The translations under genes and the position numbers were made by a program. The notes under the pieces were generated by a model, which was not told the origin of the DNA, searched no databases, and saw nothing but the letters and a program-made list of their open reading frames with translations. Below, piece by piece: positions 1 through 10,369 of a stretch of DNA of 64,000 nucleotides; positions within the stretch are counted from its first letter, which is position 1; the number at the start of each line of letters is the position of its first letter. This DNA is from Allium sativum (lineage: Eukaryota; Streptophyta; Magnoliopsida; Asparagales; Amaryllidaceae), in assembly GCA_030737875.1 (NCBI GenBank), contig CM060912.1, positions 332,060,731 to 332,124,730 on the forward strand, written 5' to 3'.

Positions 1-410
1 ATTCCCCCATAATGAACATGATGATAATTCAATATGATCTGCTATTTTATTTATGCCTACGTTTGAGTTCTCTCCTTTGTATTCTTTCCCTCTTTATTTT
101 TATAGCTAGGCTATCTCGAGCCTACGTCTATCACGGGTTTATGTGTTTTAATGGGAACGAGAAATTAAAAAAGCGAAAAAGGGTTGGTTTGAGCATAATA
201 TTGGGATTGGAAGGTTTTGTATAGAATTATGGACATAATTATACTGTAATGTTGAATTTACGTAAATTGTCATAATTGTGATTGTATATGGAATTGGTAT
301 AATTTAATATTAACATGTAATTGGATAACATGGATTGGTGAAATTTATTTGTGACTTGAAAAATAAGCCCAGATGGTGAATTAGAATATATGTATGAACG
401 TGGGAATGTT

Positions 411-413
<3 letters not shown>

Positions 414-461
<48 letters not shown>
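414..461. repeat. (TA)n microsatellite in the 5' LTR of A
   Basis: This is an uninterrupted AT dinucleotide run of about 48 bp. The matching place in the 3' LTR (about 7190-7199) holds only a few repeats, so the run expanded after the two LTRs separated. The tyrosine-isoleucine-rich ORFs predicted across it are translations of the repeat. Confidence 0.95.
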
Positions 462-465
<4 letters not shown>

Positions 466-723
466 AAAATATTGATTATATGAAATTGGGTACAATTGGA
501 TATTGGAAATTGGCATGTTTGGGTATGAATAACATGAAATTGGTGAATTTGGCTATAATTGGATAATTTGGGCAATAAGAAATTTGGCTAACTATTATGT
601 AATTGGTGTAGTTAATGATAAATTGGAAATAGGCATAGAAAAATGAATTGTAATTAAGTTGAATTTGGAATGCATGACATGAATTTGGGGTTTGGAAGAA
701 AGATGATTGTTAATGAACGCGTA

Positions 724-938
724 TGACACGAGGTTAGGCGCGTTTGTGGTGTAAGACTACCTGGAACCGCCCGACAAATCCAGCAACCACAAGCGGATGT
801 CTAATGTGAGAGGTCAACGGCAAGAACTAAAGGCGTAACGGTTTATGACACGAGGTTAGGCGCGTTTGTGGTGTAAGACTGCTCGGAACCGCTCGGCAAA
901 TTCAGCAACCACAAGCGGATGTCTAATATGAGAGGTCA
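724..938 (+). ncRNA. Tandem pair of conserved structured modules (A1 724-816, A2 846-938)
   Basis: Two copies of a ~93-nt module, about 30 bp apart. Each begins TGACACGAGGTTAGGC and ends GTCTAATRTGAGAGGTCA. Near the start TTAGGC can pair with GTCTAA near the end (stem P1, one G-U), and GTTTGTGGT pairs with ACCACAAGC inside it (stem P2). A CTGCnCGGAACC-type block forms the loop. Counterparts occur in the LTRs of B, C and D with changed but still complementary stems, which supports a real structure. It lies downstream of the predicted TATA box, so it should be transcribed. Its role is unknown, and 'ncRNA' here means a structured part of a longer transcript. Confidence 0.7.
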
Positions 939-3205
939 TACATTGTTACGGCATAATAAATAAATTAAAGAAATACAAATCATAATAAGGCATGTGGGTG
1001 ACATGGGTATGGTTAGAGGGTTAAGTGGGTGATATAAATGACATGTAAAGCATGACTAATGCGGACTTAACTGTTGTAAGACATGTGATGTAAAACATGA
1101 CTAAGTTAGACTTAACCGTAGTAAGACATGTGTAAGACATGGAAACTTGAATAAGGAGGGTTAAGTCAAATTCTAAAATTAATGACAAGAAATGGGGAAT
1201 GATTAATAACCTGTTATGAATAAACTTGAATAAGGAAAGAAAGGATATTAGGTGGAAATTATAACTTATGGAACAAGATAAATTATAGGAAACAATAAGG
1301 AAGATGATATAACTTATATGTAAAGATATACTTAAATAAAGTGGTTTGGGAAGAAGAAATGTGAAATAAAAATGATATAAGTTATATGAATGGAAAAGAA
1401 GTAAACTAGAATCATATATGTTGGTTGGGTTGAGTAATTCTCTGGGTGCCAGTCTGATGTTGATTTCGGTCTTCGGGACTGATGTTTTGGGGGGTTATTC
1501 TCCTAATCAGTATATACGTGGGATAAGGCATATTTAACTATGAATTAAGTATAACATGTTGTTGTAACCCTAAAAGGGAATAATGCATGAAATTGGAAAA
1601 TAACATGTTGTGGGCTTATTAATGGACTTAAGTGGGTCAAGTATAAATTGAATTAATAAGCAAGGGTAACTTGGTAAATACGAAAAAGGAAGCTAATGTG
1701 AACAACCAAGCTAAATGGGAAAGTTGATGAGGTGGCACATGTGCGAAATAAATGGTTAGACTTAGGGTCTAATGACATATAAAACTAAGGCGCTTGAAGC
1801 AGTCCGTACGTTGTAGGATGAATAACCCAACGAGGTAGATCATCACGGTGTCATAAGGCACGAGGAGAGCGCACGTTCGTTATTTTGGCGGCTCCAACGG
1901 ACTGGAAGGGGAAGCACGCGGCTTCCTGAGACATAAAAGGTGCTCCTAGTAGTCCTCTGTGTAGTGGCAGATGTTTCAGGCTATGCCCGCAGAGGCTGGG
2001 TCTACGCGTAACTACTAGGTGGGTGGGCCTTGACTGCAAGAATAACTTGATAGTCAGAATGCTGTATGAGGTGACGGAAAAGGTGATTCGGCGGCTACCT
2101 CAACGGAGGTGGAGGCTCAGGACTAACAAGGGTAGTAGGTTGTCGAGTGCCTGTCACCACAGCCAGTAGGATGCGGGAAGACTAAATCTAGACCCAAGAT
2201 AGCATTAACCATTCACTATCGTGGGACGGTGGTTGAGGGGAGACGTCGCATGGATGTTTAGATTGTTTGCTTAGGGGCTTGTCGCTTAGCTCTCGTAGTC
2301 TTCTCTAGTTAAGGGAGGGGTTGAGGTGAGGCCATAGCCACCATGGAAAACATACCATAGGGATATTTGTGCTAAAGGCTCTTAAAGGCGGGCCTTACAT
2401 AGATATGAGGAAAACACCCGACCGAGTTCCGTGTTTCTTGTGTAGCCCTACCACGGAACTTGGGCACGCACACACGATGGGTGTGCGGATTAGGCATCGA
2501 ATACGGTTGACGATACGTGCATGTGAAAGTTTAGGAACAACCATGTCTGCTCTGAATGGTGTATCTAGACTAGAGGGCATTATTCGATAATGGCAGTCGT
2601 TATGTTTACATAATATAGTTATAAGTAATCCTTTGCGGGTGTAGTCTTGTATTACACATAAGAGGAATGTATGTTACTATGACATAGGATGGGGGACTGC
2701 GTGTATCACTACGATGATATGGTGGAGACCGTGCGAGTGGGGTACCATGGGGTGTACCTCAGTTTGGGGGTAGTTACATATTCATTATATTAGGTTAATC
2801 TATTAGGGAGTAGATGGGTGCGACGTGTGTGTAAGCTTTGAGTGCTAATAACACATATAACCTAATAAATAAGAAAATGTGATTGAACGATATATGTAAA
2901 ATTATTCAAAAAGTGTAGTTTAAATTCATTCACACAGAACATATGTTCTGACCCCCTCCTAATAATAATTGCAGGTTAGAAAGAGACTTATAGCCCTAGG
3001 AATACTGATTTAGCAGTATTGTGATTAAGGTAAAATTATGTTTTAAATATATTATATTTTACTCCTTCCGTTGTGAGGTGTTTTCCGAACTCTAACATAT
3101 CTCTTTTCTCTGTCTTTTTCTGCAGGATACCAGAGCAACAAACTCGGGTTTCGGTGGATTGGATTTTTGGAAAAAAATCGGTCCGTCGGAATTTGGGTTG
3201 TTACA

Positions 3206-3934
3206 TTTGTATCAGAACCTCGGTTTAGTTTTCCTAGGGAAAAATAATGAGTGAGCGTATTTGTATTATTGAGAAAAATATAAATATTATATATATAAAT
3301 ATATAAGCCTAGGTTCGTATAGGAGCTCGCTTGAGAAATAGATCTGGAAAAGAATGAGATTTTTACCCCCGTACACTAAAAATGGAAATCAGAAAAAAAA
3401 TTCTGAAAGAGCAAAAGGTGTACATAAAAATGGATATTTAAGACTTCATGTTCCACTTAAGTTTCTATTTCATGGAATTGGAACATGTGCAAGAAGAATA
3501 GGCAGTCGCCGGTAAACATGTCAAGTTTAGACCAATAGTATAGCACAAAAACGGAGGTGAACCATCGAGAAAGAAGACGGAGAAAAGCGAAACGAAAAAA
3601 TAGTGAAAAAAAATAGGTCGACACTTTTGTCGACCTGCCCCTAGGGAGGTCGACCAGGGTGTCGACCTGTCCATAGGGAGGTCGACACTAGGGTCGACCT
3701 GCCTAGAGCAGGGCGAAAAAAATAAAAGGCCGAAGGCCTACGGCCTTCAGCTCCATTCGATCGTTCCACATGCTCCATTACAGGGAGCACGAAACCCACC
3801 TCCACCACCACGTTTTTCACCTCCCACCACTTCAAATCTCCACTATTTCGCACAAAATTACCCCCAAATCGAAGCTAGAAGTATCCTCTTCCCAGATCTA
3901 TACCTTTCCCATCTCAATTCAAGCTTAATTCACC
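3206..3934 (+). other. Untranslated leader of element A with a GTCGAC array
   Basis: No coding signal is visible. At 3617-3698 there are six GTCGAC hexamers starting at 3617, 3629, 3649, 3661, 3681 and 3693, i.e. alternating 12- and 20-bp steps. The same motif and spacing occur in the promoter region of this element's 3' LTR and of B. The stretch just before the ATG at 3935 is pyrimidine- and A-rich, like a plant 5' leader. Confidence 0.6.
3207..3218 (+). other. Degenerate primer-binding site of element A
   Basis: TTGTATCAGAAC directly follows the 5' LTR and matches the usual plant initiator tRNA-Met site TGGTATCAGAGC at 10 of 12 positions. The two G-to-T and G-to-A differences are either decay or a looser primer match. 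Confidence 0.75.
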
Positions 3935-5278
3935 ATGGCGGACCAACCTTCCCTTCTTGTCTCTTTTCCCCAACTTACGCCTCAAGAATTCGCTTGGTGC
4001 AACACTCGGAGAGATATAGTCGAGGCGTATGTCAACATCGCTGGTTTGAAGTTGTTGTTAGGCCGTCCGGTTAATTTTGGTGATTTTGTTGGAACACCTT
4101 TGGAGGGTTTATTTGCGGATGCGGGTTTAATTGCTATTTTGGATGTTAATACAGTAGAGCGAAAGGGCTACAAGAGGTTAGTAAGACTTTTTGATGCTAA
4201 TTTAGAAGTTGGGGTAGACAATGAGGGTTTGATTACAAATGATTCAGATGTAAAGGGAACCATCATTAGTTTTAATGAAATACAGTTTGGGGAAATGTTG
4301 AACATCCGTAGTACGGGACACGAGATAGGGGATTTTGAGACGACTGACTTGGCTGTATGGCGTCGGATTTTCTACGATGAGTACGAGAGGATTTGGGATT
4401 ATACCCATCTACGTCCGTTAGCTAGATTTGTTATTCGGATTTTACAGTATAATATTGTTGGACAGACTGGTAGATTTGATAGGATAACACAAATCGTTAA
4501 ACGAGCCACGTATGCTATTTTTGGGGGTATTAAGATAAATTGGGCTCGCACCATCCTACAGTATTATGACTCTACTAGAGAGGCGAGGTAGTCAAACATT
4601 TCTTTTGGAAATTTGTGGACCGTAGTTTTTACACGAAGCAATGTTCCTCTGCGAAAGGAAGGTTATATATCACCTCCTTCTCATGCCTCCAGTATTATAG
4701 ATTTGGCCGCACTGACGAGGATGCATATTCACCTACATGATTTATTAGAGCCTCAGCCCATAGAGCATGATGGAGGAGATGAGGAGGAGGAGGAGCATGT
4801 ACAGGCGGAGCATGTGTAGGAACCGCAAGGTGGTGACTATCAGCCCAGACATGATGGAGAGCCCAATTATGTACCACCGGCAGGATCAGACCCATATCAG
4901 ACAGAGCAGGCTTGGGGAGGTGCTTGGACTTCCCAGGCTCCAGGATGGGGTACTTCTGGTACATCTGAGTGGGACCCTTGGATTTCCAGAGAGTCAGACT
5001 GGAGGGAGGAATTGAGAATAGTTTCTGAGCAACGAACTCAGTTAGTTAGAGATCACCAGGACATCCTGAGGACACAGCAGGTGATGCTCCAGACACAGGT
5101 TGAGTTGGGATAGACTCAACAGAAGATGCTACAGGAGATGGGCACCTCTTATAATCAGTTAGGAGCTGTGCTACAGGACTTGCAGTTAAAGGTTAAGGAG
5201 GGGGCTAGACAACTTATAAAGCATCTGGATAGTAAGATTGGTGGTATAGAGGATCTCATTCATAGTTTCTTCCGATAG
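3935..5278 (+). pseudogene. Decayed 447-codon ORF of element A with three in-frame TAG stops
   Basis: One frame runs from the ATG at 3935 to a TAG at 5276-5278, interrupted by TAGs at 4589-4591, 4817-4819 and 5111-5113. The first 218 residues form an open globular-looking segment. It recalls the 'putative plant transposon protein' domains of plant LARD-type elements, but I cannot assign a family securely. The rest is acidic (a Glu run near 4784-4798), then Trp/Gly/Ser-rich, then Gln/Leu-rich with heptad-like spacing that suggests a coiled coil. Each internal TAG sits where Gln would fit, most clearly the third, which is in a Gln-rich stretch. No zinc knuckle, protease or polymerase motif is present. 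It may be a Gag-like or accessory protein. The reading frame is certain; the function is not. Confidence 0.6.
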
Positions 5279-5959
5279 GGTCTTGACCTCTATTACTGTA
5301 TCAGTAGGGTAGTATCTTATTATGTAATGTATGACTGCTTCTCTTTTATCGAGTTGTAGTAACGTACTAGAATTTACTTTGACGTAATCTATGAGTTGTT
5401 TAATTAGAAAATTTTCTATTCTAATTTGCTGGGCATGAATATATATATATATATATATATATATGAAGCAAAGAAAAATGAGAAATTTAAATTAACTAAA
5501 CTAGAATGCTAAAAGAAAACAGGAAAATATAGGTTTTTCAGTTAAATGCATAAGGAATAAAATTTGGAAAATTAGATTTTTCTGAATTTTGAAATTTAAA
5601 AGTGATTGATAGGATTTTGGATGTGGCAATTGGATGAACTACACTCTTATTTTATAAGGGTGTGGGAAAATTTGGATGAAAAATATTTTAGAATTTTCCA
5701 AAAACAAATTTTCATTCATATAGAACTACAAGTATATTTAGGATGTGAGCTTCATGATTTGAGAAAGCATTTTTAAAAGTTTGCATACATATAGGTGGTA
5801 CCAATTAGGCATACATGCTTTACTATGATGTATTTCACTTTGCACATATGCACAATGTTTGCAACAATTGAATGCACACTTGATGGATGAATATTGCGAG
5901 GGATTATCTATTTTACTCTTATCGAATTTCGAGGACGAAATTCTTTAAGGATGGGAGAA
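5279..5959 (+). other. 3' untranslated region of element A with polypurine tract
   Basis: AT-rich sequence with no coding signal. It holds a short TA run at about 5439-5464. At its end, TCGAGGACGAAATTC followed by TAAGGATGGGAGAA (5946-5959) forms the polypurine tract directly before the 3' LTR. The same GACGAAATTCTTTAAG context precedes the 3' LTR of element B. Confidence 0.8.
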
Positions 5960-5993
5960 TGTAACACCCCGCATTTTTAGTATAATTAAAAAT

Positions 5994-6024
<31 letters not shown>

Positions 6025-6312
6025 CATAGATGGATAAATAATGGTGATGTACAATGAGAATTAATTAATACATGGAAGAGAGGGAAAAATTAATTCAATA
6101 ATAGTGTGTGTAACGGAAATGATAATAAAATAAGGATATTTAATTTAAATTTCAGGAATTAAGTAAAATGGACATCACCATTGCGTTCATCTCGGAATTC
6201 TGCTTGGAATAGAGTCCAAGTTTGCGTAGATCGGACTCCGTATGAATGAGTTATGGCCTTTAGAAGATTCAACTAAAATTCAAAACAGTTCGAAATTCGA
6301 CCCAGGCAGTTG

Positions 6313-6330
6313 GGCGGGAAATTTCCCGCC
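6313..6330. promoter_or_regulatory. Perfect palindrome with two opposed E2F-type sites (U3 of A)
   Basis: GGCGGGAAATTTCCCGCC is an exact 18-bp palindrome. Each half is TTTCCCGCC, the canonical plant E2F-binding sequence. It lies about 170 bp upstream of the TATA box and just upstream of the GTCGAC array. Equivalent sites occur at the same relative place in B and C. The sequence match is exact; binding is inferred. Confidence 0.65.
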
Positions 6331-6343
6331 ATCAACCAGGCAG

Positions 6344-6393
6344 TTCGACCAGGGGGTCGACCTACCCCTAGGGAGGTCGACTTGGGTGTCGAA
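6344..6393 (+). promoter_or_regulatory. Phased GTCGAC array in U3 of A
   Basis: Hexamers GTCGAC or one-base variants start at 6344, 6356, 6376 and 6388, spaced 12, 20 and 12 bp. This is the rhythm also seen in the leader of A and in the LTRs of B. The array lies between the E2F-type palindrome and the TATA box. Confidence 0.6.
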
Positions 6394-6501
6394 CTACCCC
6401 TCCCAGATCTGGGCAATTTCATTCCTGTGATGTGTTTTAATGTGCTGTACAAATCTGGTGGCTTCTAGGTCAATTTAAGGGCTCTAAAACACTCTCTACA
6501 C

Positions 6502-6510
6502 CTATAAATA
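6502..6510 (+). promoter_or_regulatory. Predicted TATA box of the A LTR
   Basis: CTATAAATA in a C-rich local context fits the plant TATA consensus and has the same surroundings as the TATA box of B. Transcription would be expected to begin about 30 bp downstream. Confidence 0.6.
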
Positions 6511-7461
6511 CATAGCAAGACCTAAACCTAATTCATAACAATTCCTCAAGACGCCTCCGTGCTGCCGAACTCTCAATTCTCTTAGCCGTCGCCTCTAAAA
6601 CCTAAATAGTATTAGAAATTCTTCATCAACAATTCAAGCTCTTCACCAATAATCAAAAAAGAAGATTAAATCAGCGTTCTACATCAACAACAAATCGTTT
6701 ATTTCTCCAATCCAGTCATTGTGAGTGGATTTGAACTATATTTGTTGTATAATATTGCTTCTATCGTTTACCATTCCCCATAATGAACATGATGATAATT
6801 CAATAAGATCTGTTATTTTATTTATGCCTACGTTTGAGTTCTCTCCTTTTTATTCTTTTCCTCTTTATTTTTATAGCTAGGCTATCTCGAGCCTATGTCT
6901 ATCATGGGTTTATGCATTTTAATGGGAACGAGAAATTAAAAAAGGGAAAAAGGGTTGGTTTGAGCATTATATTGGGATTGGAAGGTTTTGTATAGAATTA
7001 TGGACATAATTATACTGTAATGTTGAATTTATGTAAATTGTCATAATTGTGATTGGATATGGAATTGGTATAATTTAATATTAACAACATGTAATTGGAT
7101 AACATGGATTGGTGAAATTTATTTGTGACTTGAAAAATAAGCTTAGAGGGTGAATTAGATTATATCTATGAACGTGGGAATATTGGGATATATATATATT
7201 GGGAAAATATTGATTATATGAAATTGAGTACAATTGGATATTGGAAATTGGCATGTTTGGGTATGAATAACATGGAATTGGTGAATTTGGCTATAATTGG
7301 ATAATTTGGGCAATAAGAAATTTGGCTAACTATTATGTAATTGGTGTAGTTAATGATAAATTGGAAATAGGCATAGAAAAATGAATTGTAATTAAGTTGA
7401 ATTTGGAACACATGACATAAATTTGGGGTTTGGGTGAAAGACGATTGTTAATGAACGCCTA

Positions 7462-7676
7462 CGACAAGAGGTTAGGCGCGTTTGTGGTGTAAGACTGCCC
7501 GGAACCGCCCGGCAAATCCAGCAACCGCAAGAGGATGTCTAATATGAGAGGTCAACGACAAGAACTAGAGGCGTAACAGTTTATGAGACGAGGTTAGGCG
7601 CGTTTGTGGTGTAAGACTGCACGGAACCGCCCGACAAATCCAGCAACCAAAAGCGGATGTCTAATGTGAGAGGTCA
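7462..7676 (+). ncRNA. Tandem pair of conserved structured modules in the 3' LTR of A (7462-7554, 7584-7676)
   Basis: These match the pair at 724-938. In the first, ACCGCAA replaces ACCACAA, so a T-A pair becomes a T-G wobble and P2 is kept. In the second, ACCAAAAGC has one C-to-A change that weakens P2. The outer stem and the conserved ends remain. Confidence 0.68.
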
Positions 7677-9943
7677 TACATCGTTATGGCATAATAAATA
7701 AATTAAAGAAATAATAACCATAATAAGGCACGTGGGTGACATGGGTATGGTTAGAGGGTTAAGTGGATGATATAAATGACATGTAAAGCATGACTAATGT
7801 GGACTTAACTGTTGTAAGACAAGTGATGTAAAACATGACTAACGTAGACTTAACCGTAGTAAGACATGTGTAAGACATGGAAACTTTAATAAGGAGGGTT
7901 AAGTCAAATTCTAAAATTAATGACAAGAAATGGGGAATGATTAATAACCTGTTATGAATAAACTTGAATAAGGCAAGAAAGGATAATAGGTGGAAATTAT
8001 AACTTATGGAACAAGATAAGTTATAGGAAATGATAAGGAAGATGAGATAACTTATATGTAAAGATATACTTAAATTAAGTGGTTTGGGAAGGAGAAATGT
8101 GAAATTAAAAATGATATAAATTATATGAATGGAAAAGAAGTAAATTAGAATCATATATGTTGGTTGGGTTGAGTAATTCTCTAGGTGCCAGTCTGATGTT
8201 GATTTCGGTCTTCGGGACTGGTGTTTAGGGGGTTATTCTCCTAATCAGTATATACATGGGATAAGGCATACTTAACTATGAATTAAGTATAACATGTTGT
8301 TGTAACCCTAAAAGGGAATAATGTATGAAATTGGAAAATAACAAGTTGTGGGCTTATTAATGGACTTAAGTGGGTTAAGTGTAAATAGAATTAATAAGCA
8401 AGGGTAACTTGGTAAATACGAAAAAGGAAGCTAATGTGAACAACCAAGATAAATGAGAAAGTTGACGAGGTGGCACAAGCGCGAAATAAATGGTTATACT
8501 TGTGGTCTAATGACATATAAAACTAAGGCGCTTGAAGCAGTACGTACGTTGTAGGATGAATAACCCAACGAGGTAGATCATCACGGTGTCATAAGGCACG
8601 AGTAGAGCGCACGTTCGTTATTTTGGCGGCTCCAACGAACAGGAAGGGGAAGCACGCGGCTTCCTGAGACATAAAAGGTGCTCCTAGTAGTCTTTTTTGT
8701 GGTGGCAGATGTTTCAGGCTGTGCATGCAGAGGTTGGGTCTGCGCGTAACTACTAGGTGGGTGGCCCTTGACTGCAAGAATAACTTGACAGTCAGAATGC
8801 TGTACGAGGTGATAGAAAAGGTGATTTGGTGGCTGCCTCAACGGAGGTGGAGGGTCAGGACCAACAAGGATAGTAGGTCATCGAGTGCCTGTCACCACAG
8901 CCAGTAGGATGCGGGAAGACTAGAGCTAGACCCAATATACCATTAACCTTTCACTATCGTGGGACGGTGGTTGACGGGAGACACCGCATGGATGTTTAGA
9001 TTGTTTGCTTAGGGGCTTGTTGCTTCGCTCTCGTAGTCTTCGCTAGTTAAGGGAGGAGTTGAGGTGGGGCCATAGCCACCATGGAAAACAGACCCTAGGG
9101 ATATTTGTGCTAAAGGCTCTTAAAGGCGGGCCTTACATAGATATGAGGAGAATACCCGACCGAGTTCCATGTTTCTTGTGTAGCCCTGCCACGGAACTTG
9201 GGCACGCACGCACGATGGGTGTGCGGGTTAGGCATCGAATACGGTTGACGATACGTGCATGTGAAAGTCTAGGTACAACCATGTCTGCTCTGAATGGTGT
9301 ATCGTAGACTAGAGGGCATTATTCGATAATGGCAGTCGTTATGTTTACATAATATAGTTATAAGTAATCCTTTGCGGGTGTAGTCTTGTATTACACATAA
9401 GAGGAATGTATGTTACTATGACATAGGATGGGGGACTGCGTATATCACTGCGATGATACGGTGGAGACCGTGCGAGTGGGGTACCATGGGGTGTACCTCA
9501 GTTTGGGGGTAGCTACATATTCATTATATTAGGTTAATCTATTAGGTAGTAGATGGGTGCGACGTGTGTGTAAGCTTTGAGTGCTAATAACACGTATAAC
9601 CTAATAAATAAGAAAATGTGATTGAACGATATATGTAGAATTATTCAAGAAGTGTAGTTTAAATTCATTCACACAGAACTTATGCTCTGACCCCCTCCTC
9701 ATTACAATTGCAGGTTAGACAGAGACTTATAGCCCTGGGAATACTGATTTAGCAGTATTGTGATTAAGGTAAAGCTATGTTTTAAATATATTATATCTTA
9801 CTCCTTTCACTGTGAGGTGTTTTCCAAACTTTGACATATCTCTTTTCTCTATCTTTTTCTGCAGGATACCAGAGCAACCAACTAGGGTTTAGGTGGATTG
9901 GATTTTTGGAGAAAAATCAGTCCATCGAAACTGGGTTGTTACA

Positions 9944-10369
9944 ACTAATTTATTACATTTATAAAGTAATTTTATCATTGGTAGAATTTAAAAGTAACTG
10001 ACAAAAAGTTTCATTGAGTCTAGTATAAGTGTTAACGATATTTTTCGTCAACACCGGAAGTGGATCAACAGGGACAGATCTTAAGGGAAAATCAGGTGGA
10101 TTGGTTCACTTCCCTGATCGACCTTAGTGAGGAATTGGGATGCTAATGCTCTAAGTCGCAGGCTCACTGAGGATTACCAGATCGGATCTAAACTCAGTGA
10201 TCGAGGTTTCATCGCCATTCGAGGGTGTTGATGGATGCAAACTCAGACTTCTTTGTAGAATGGATAATGAACTGCGACTCTTGCAACTAAAGAAATAAAA
10301 GTACACACTTACAGAGCAATTTTCTTAAGAAGTTCTCCTTTCATTAAGCTTTTAATGGAAATACACATA
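9944..10369. other. Unassigned spacer between elements A and F
   Basis: No repeat partner is visible in the window. An imperfect inverted repeat lies at 10029-10054 (GTGTT-ACGA against TCGT-AACAC). On the plus strand around 10115-10225 one frame stays open and contains an ANALSRR motif. That resembles the ADALSRR end of retroelement RNase H domains, so this could be a short fragment of an older element. The evidence is weak. Confidence 0.3.

Larger units (their letters stand above)
1..3205 (+). repeat. 5' LTR of element A, partial
   Basis: Base 1 aligns with about base 6772 of the 3' LTR, and the LTR ends with TGTTACA just before the primer-binding site. It carries the tandem structured modules (724-938), a long TA microsatellite, and a pair of ~50-bp repeats around 1030-1140. 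By eye it differs from the 3' LTR by several percent plus small indels, so the insertion is older than B. I see no gene in it; short ORFs here are chance. Confidence 0.9.
1..9943 (+). mobile_element. Element A: LARD-like non-autonomous LTR retrotransposon, 5' end outside window
   Basis: Two near-identical stretches (from base 1 and from about 6772, both ending in TGTTACA) flank a 2.75-kb internal region. The first is followed by a primer-binding site and the second is preceded by a polypurine tract, so they are the 5' and 3' LTRs of one element. Long LTRs around a short internal region without pol match the LARD class (large retrotransposon derivatives). The LTR start, the polypurine context and several LTR blocks resemble elements B and C, so A was probably mobilised by enzymes of that lineage (inference). 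About 0.8 kb of the 5' LTR lies before the window, so the target-site duplication cannot be checked. Confidence 0.88.
5960..9943 (+). repeat. 3' LTR of element A (3,984 bp)
   Basis: Starts TGTAACACCCC and ends TGGGTTGTTACA. In order it contains a TA run (5999-6022), the U3 block shared with B and C (about 6175-6260), an E2F-type palindrome, a GTCGAC array, a TATA box, and the tandem structured modules (7462-7676). The following bases (ACTAA) would be the right target-site duplication. The left partner is outside the window. Confidence 0.92.

Noticed and set aside
310..575. Minus-strand ORFs across the TA run
   Set aside because: They are translations of a microsatellite (repeated Ile-Tyr), which differs in length in the other LTR.
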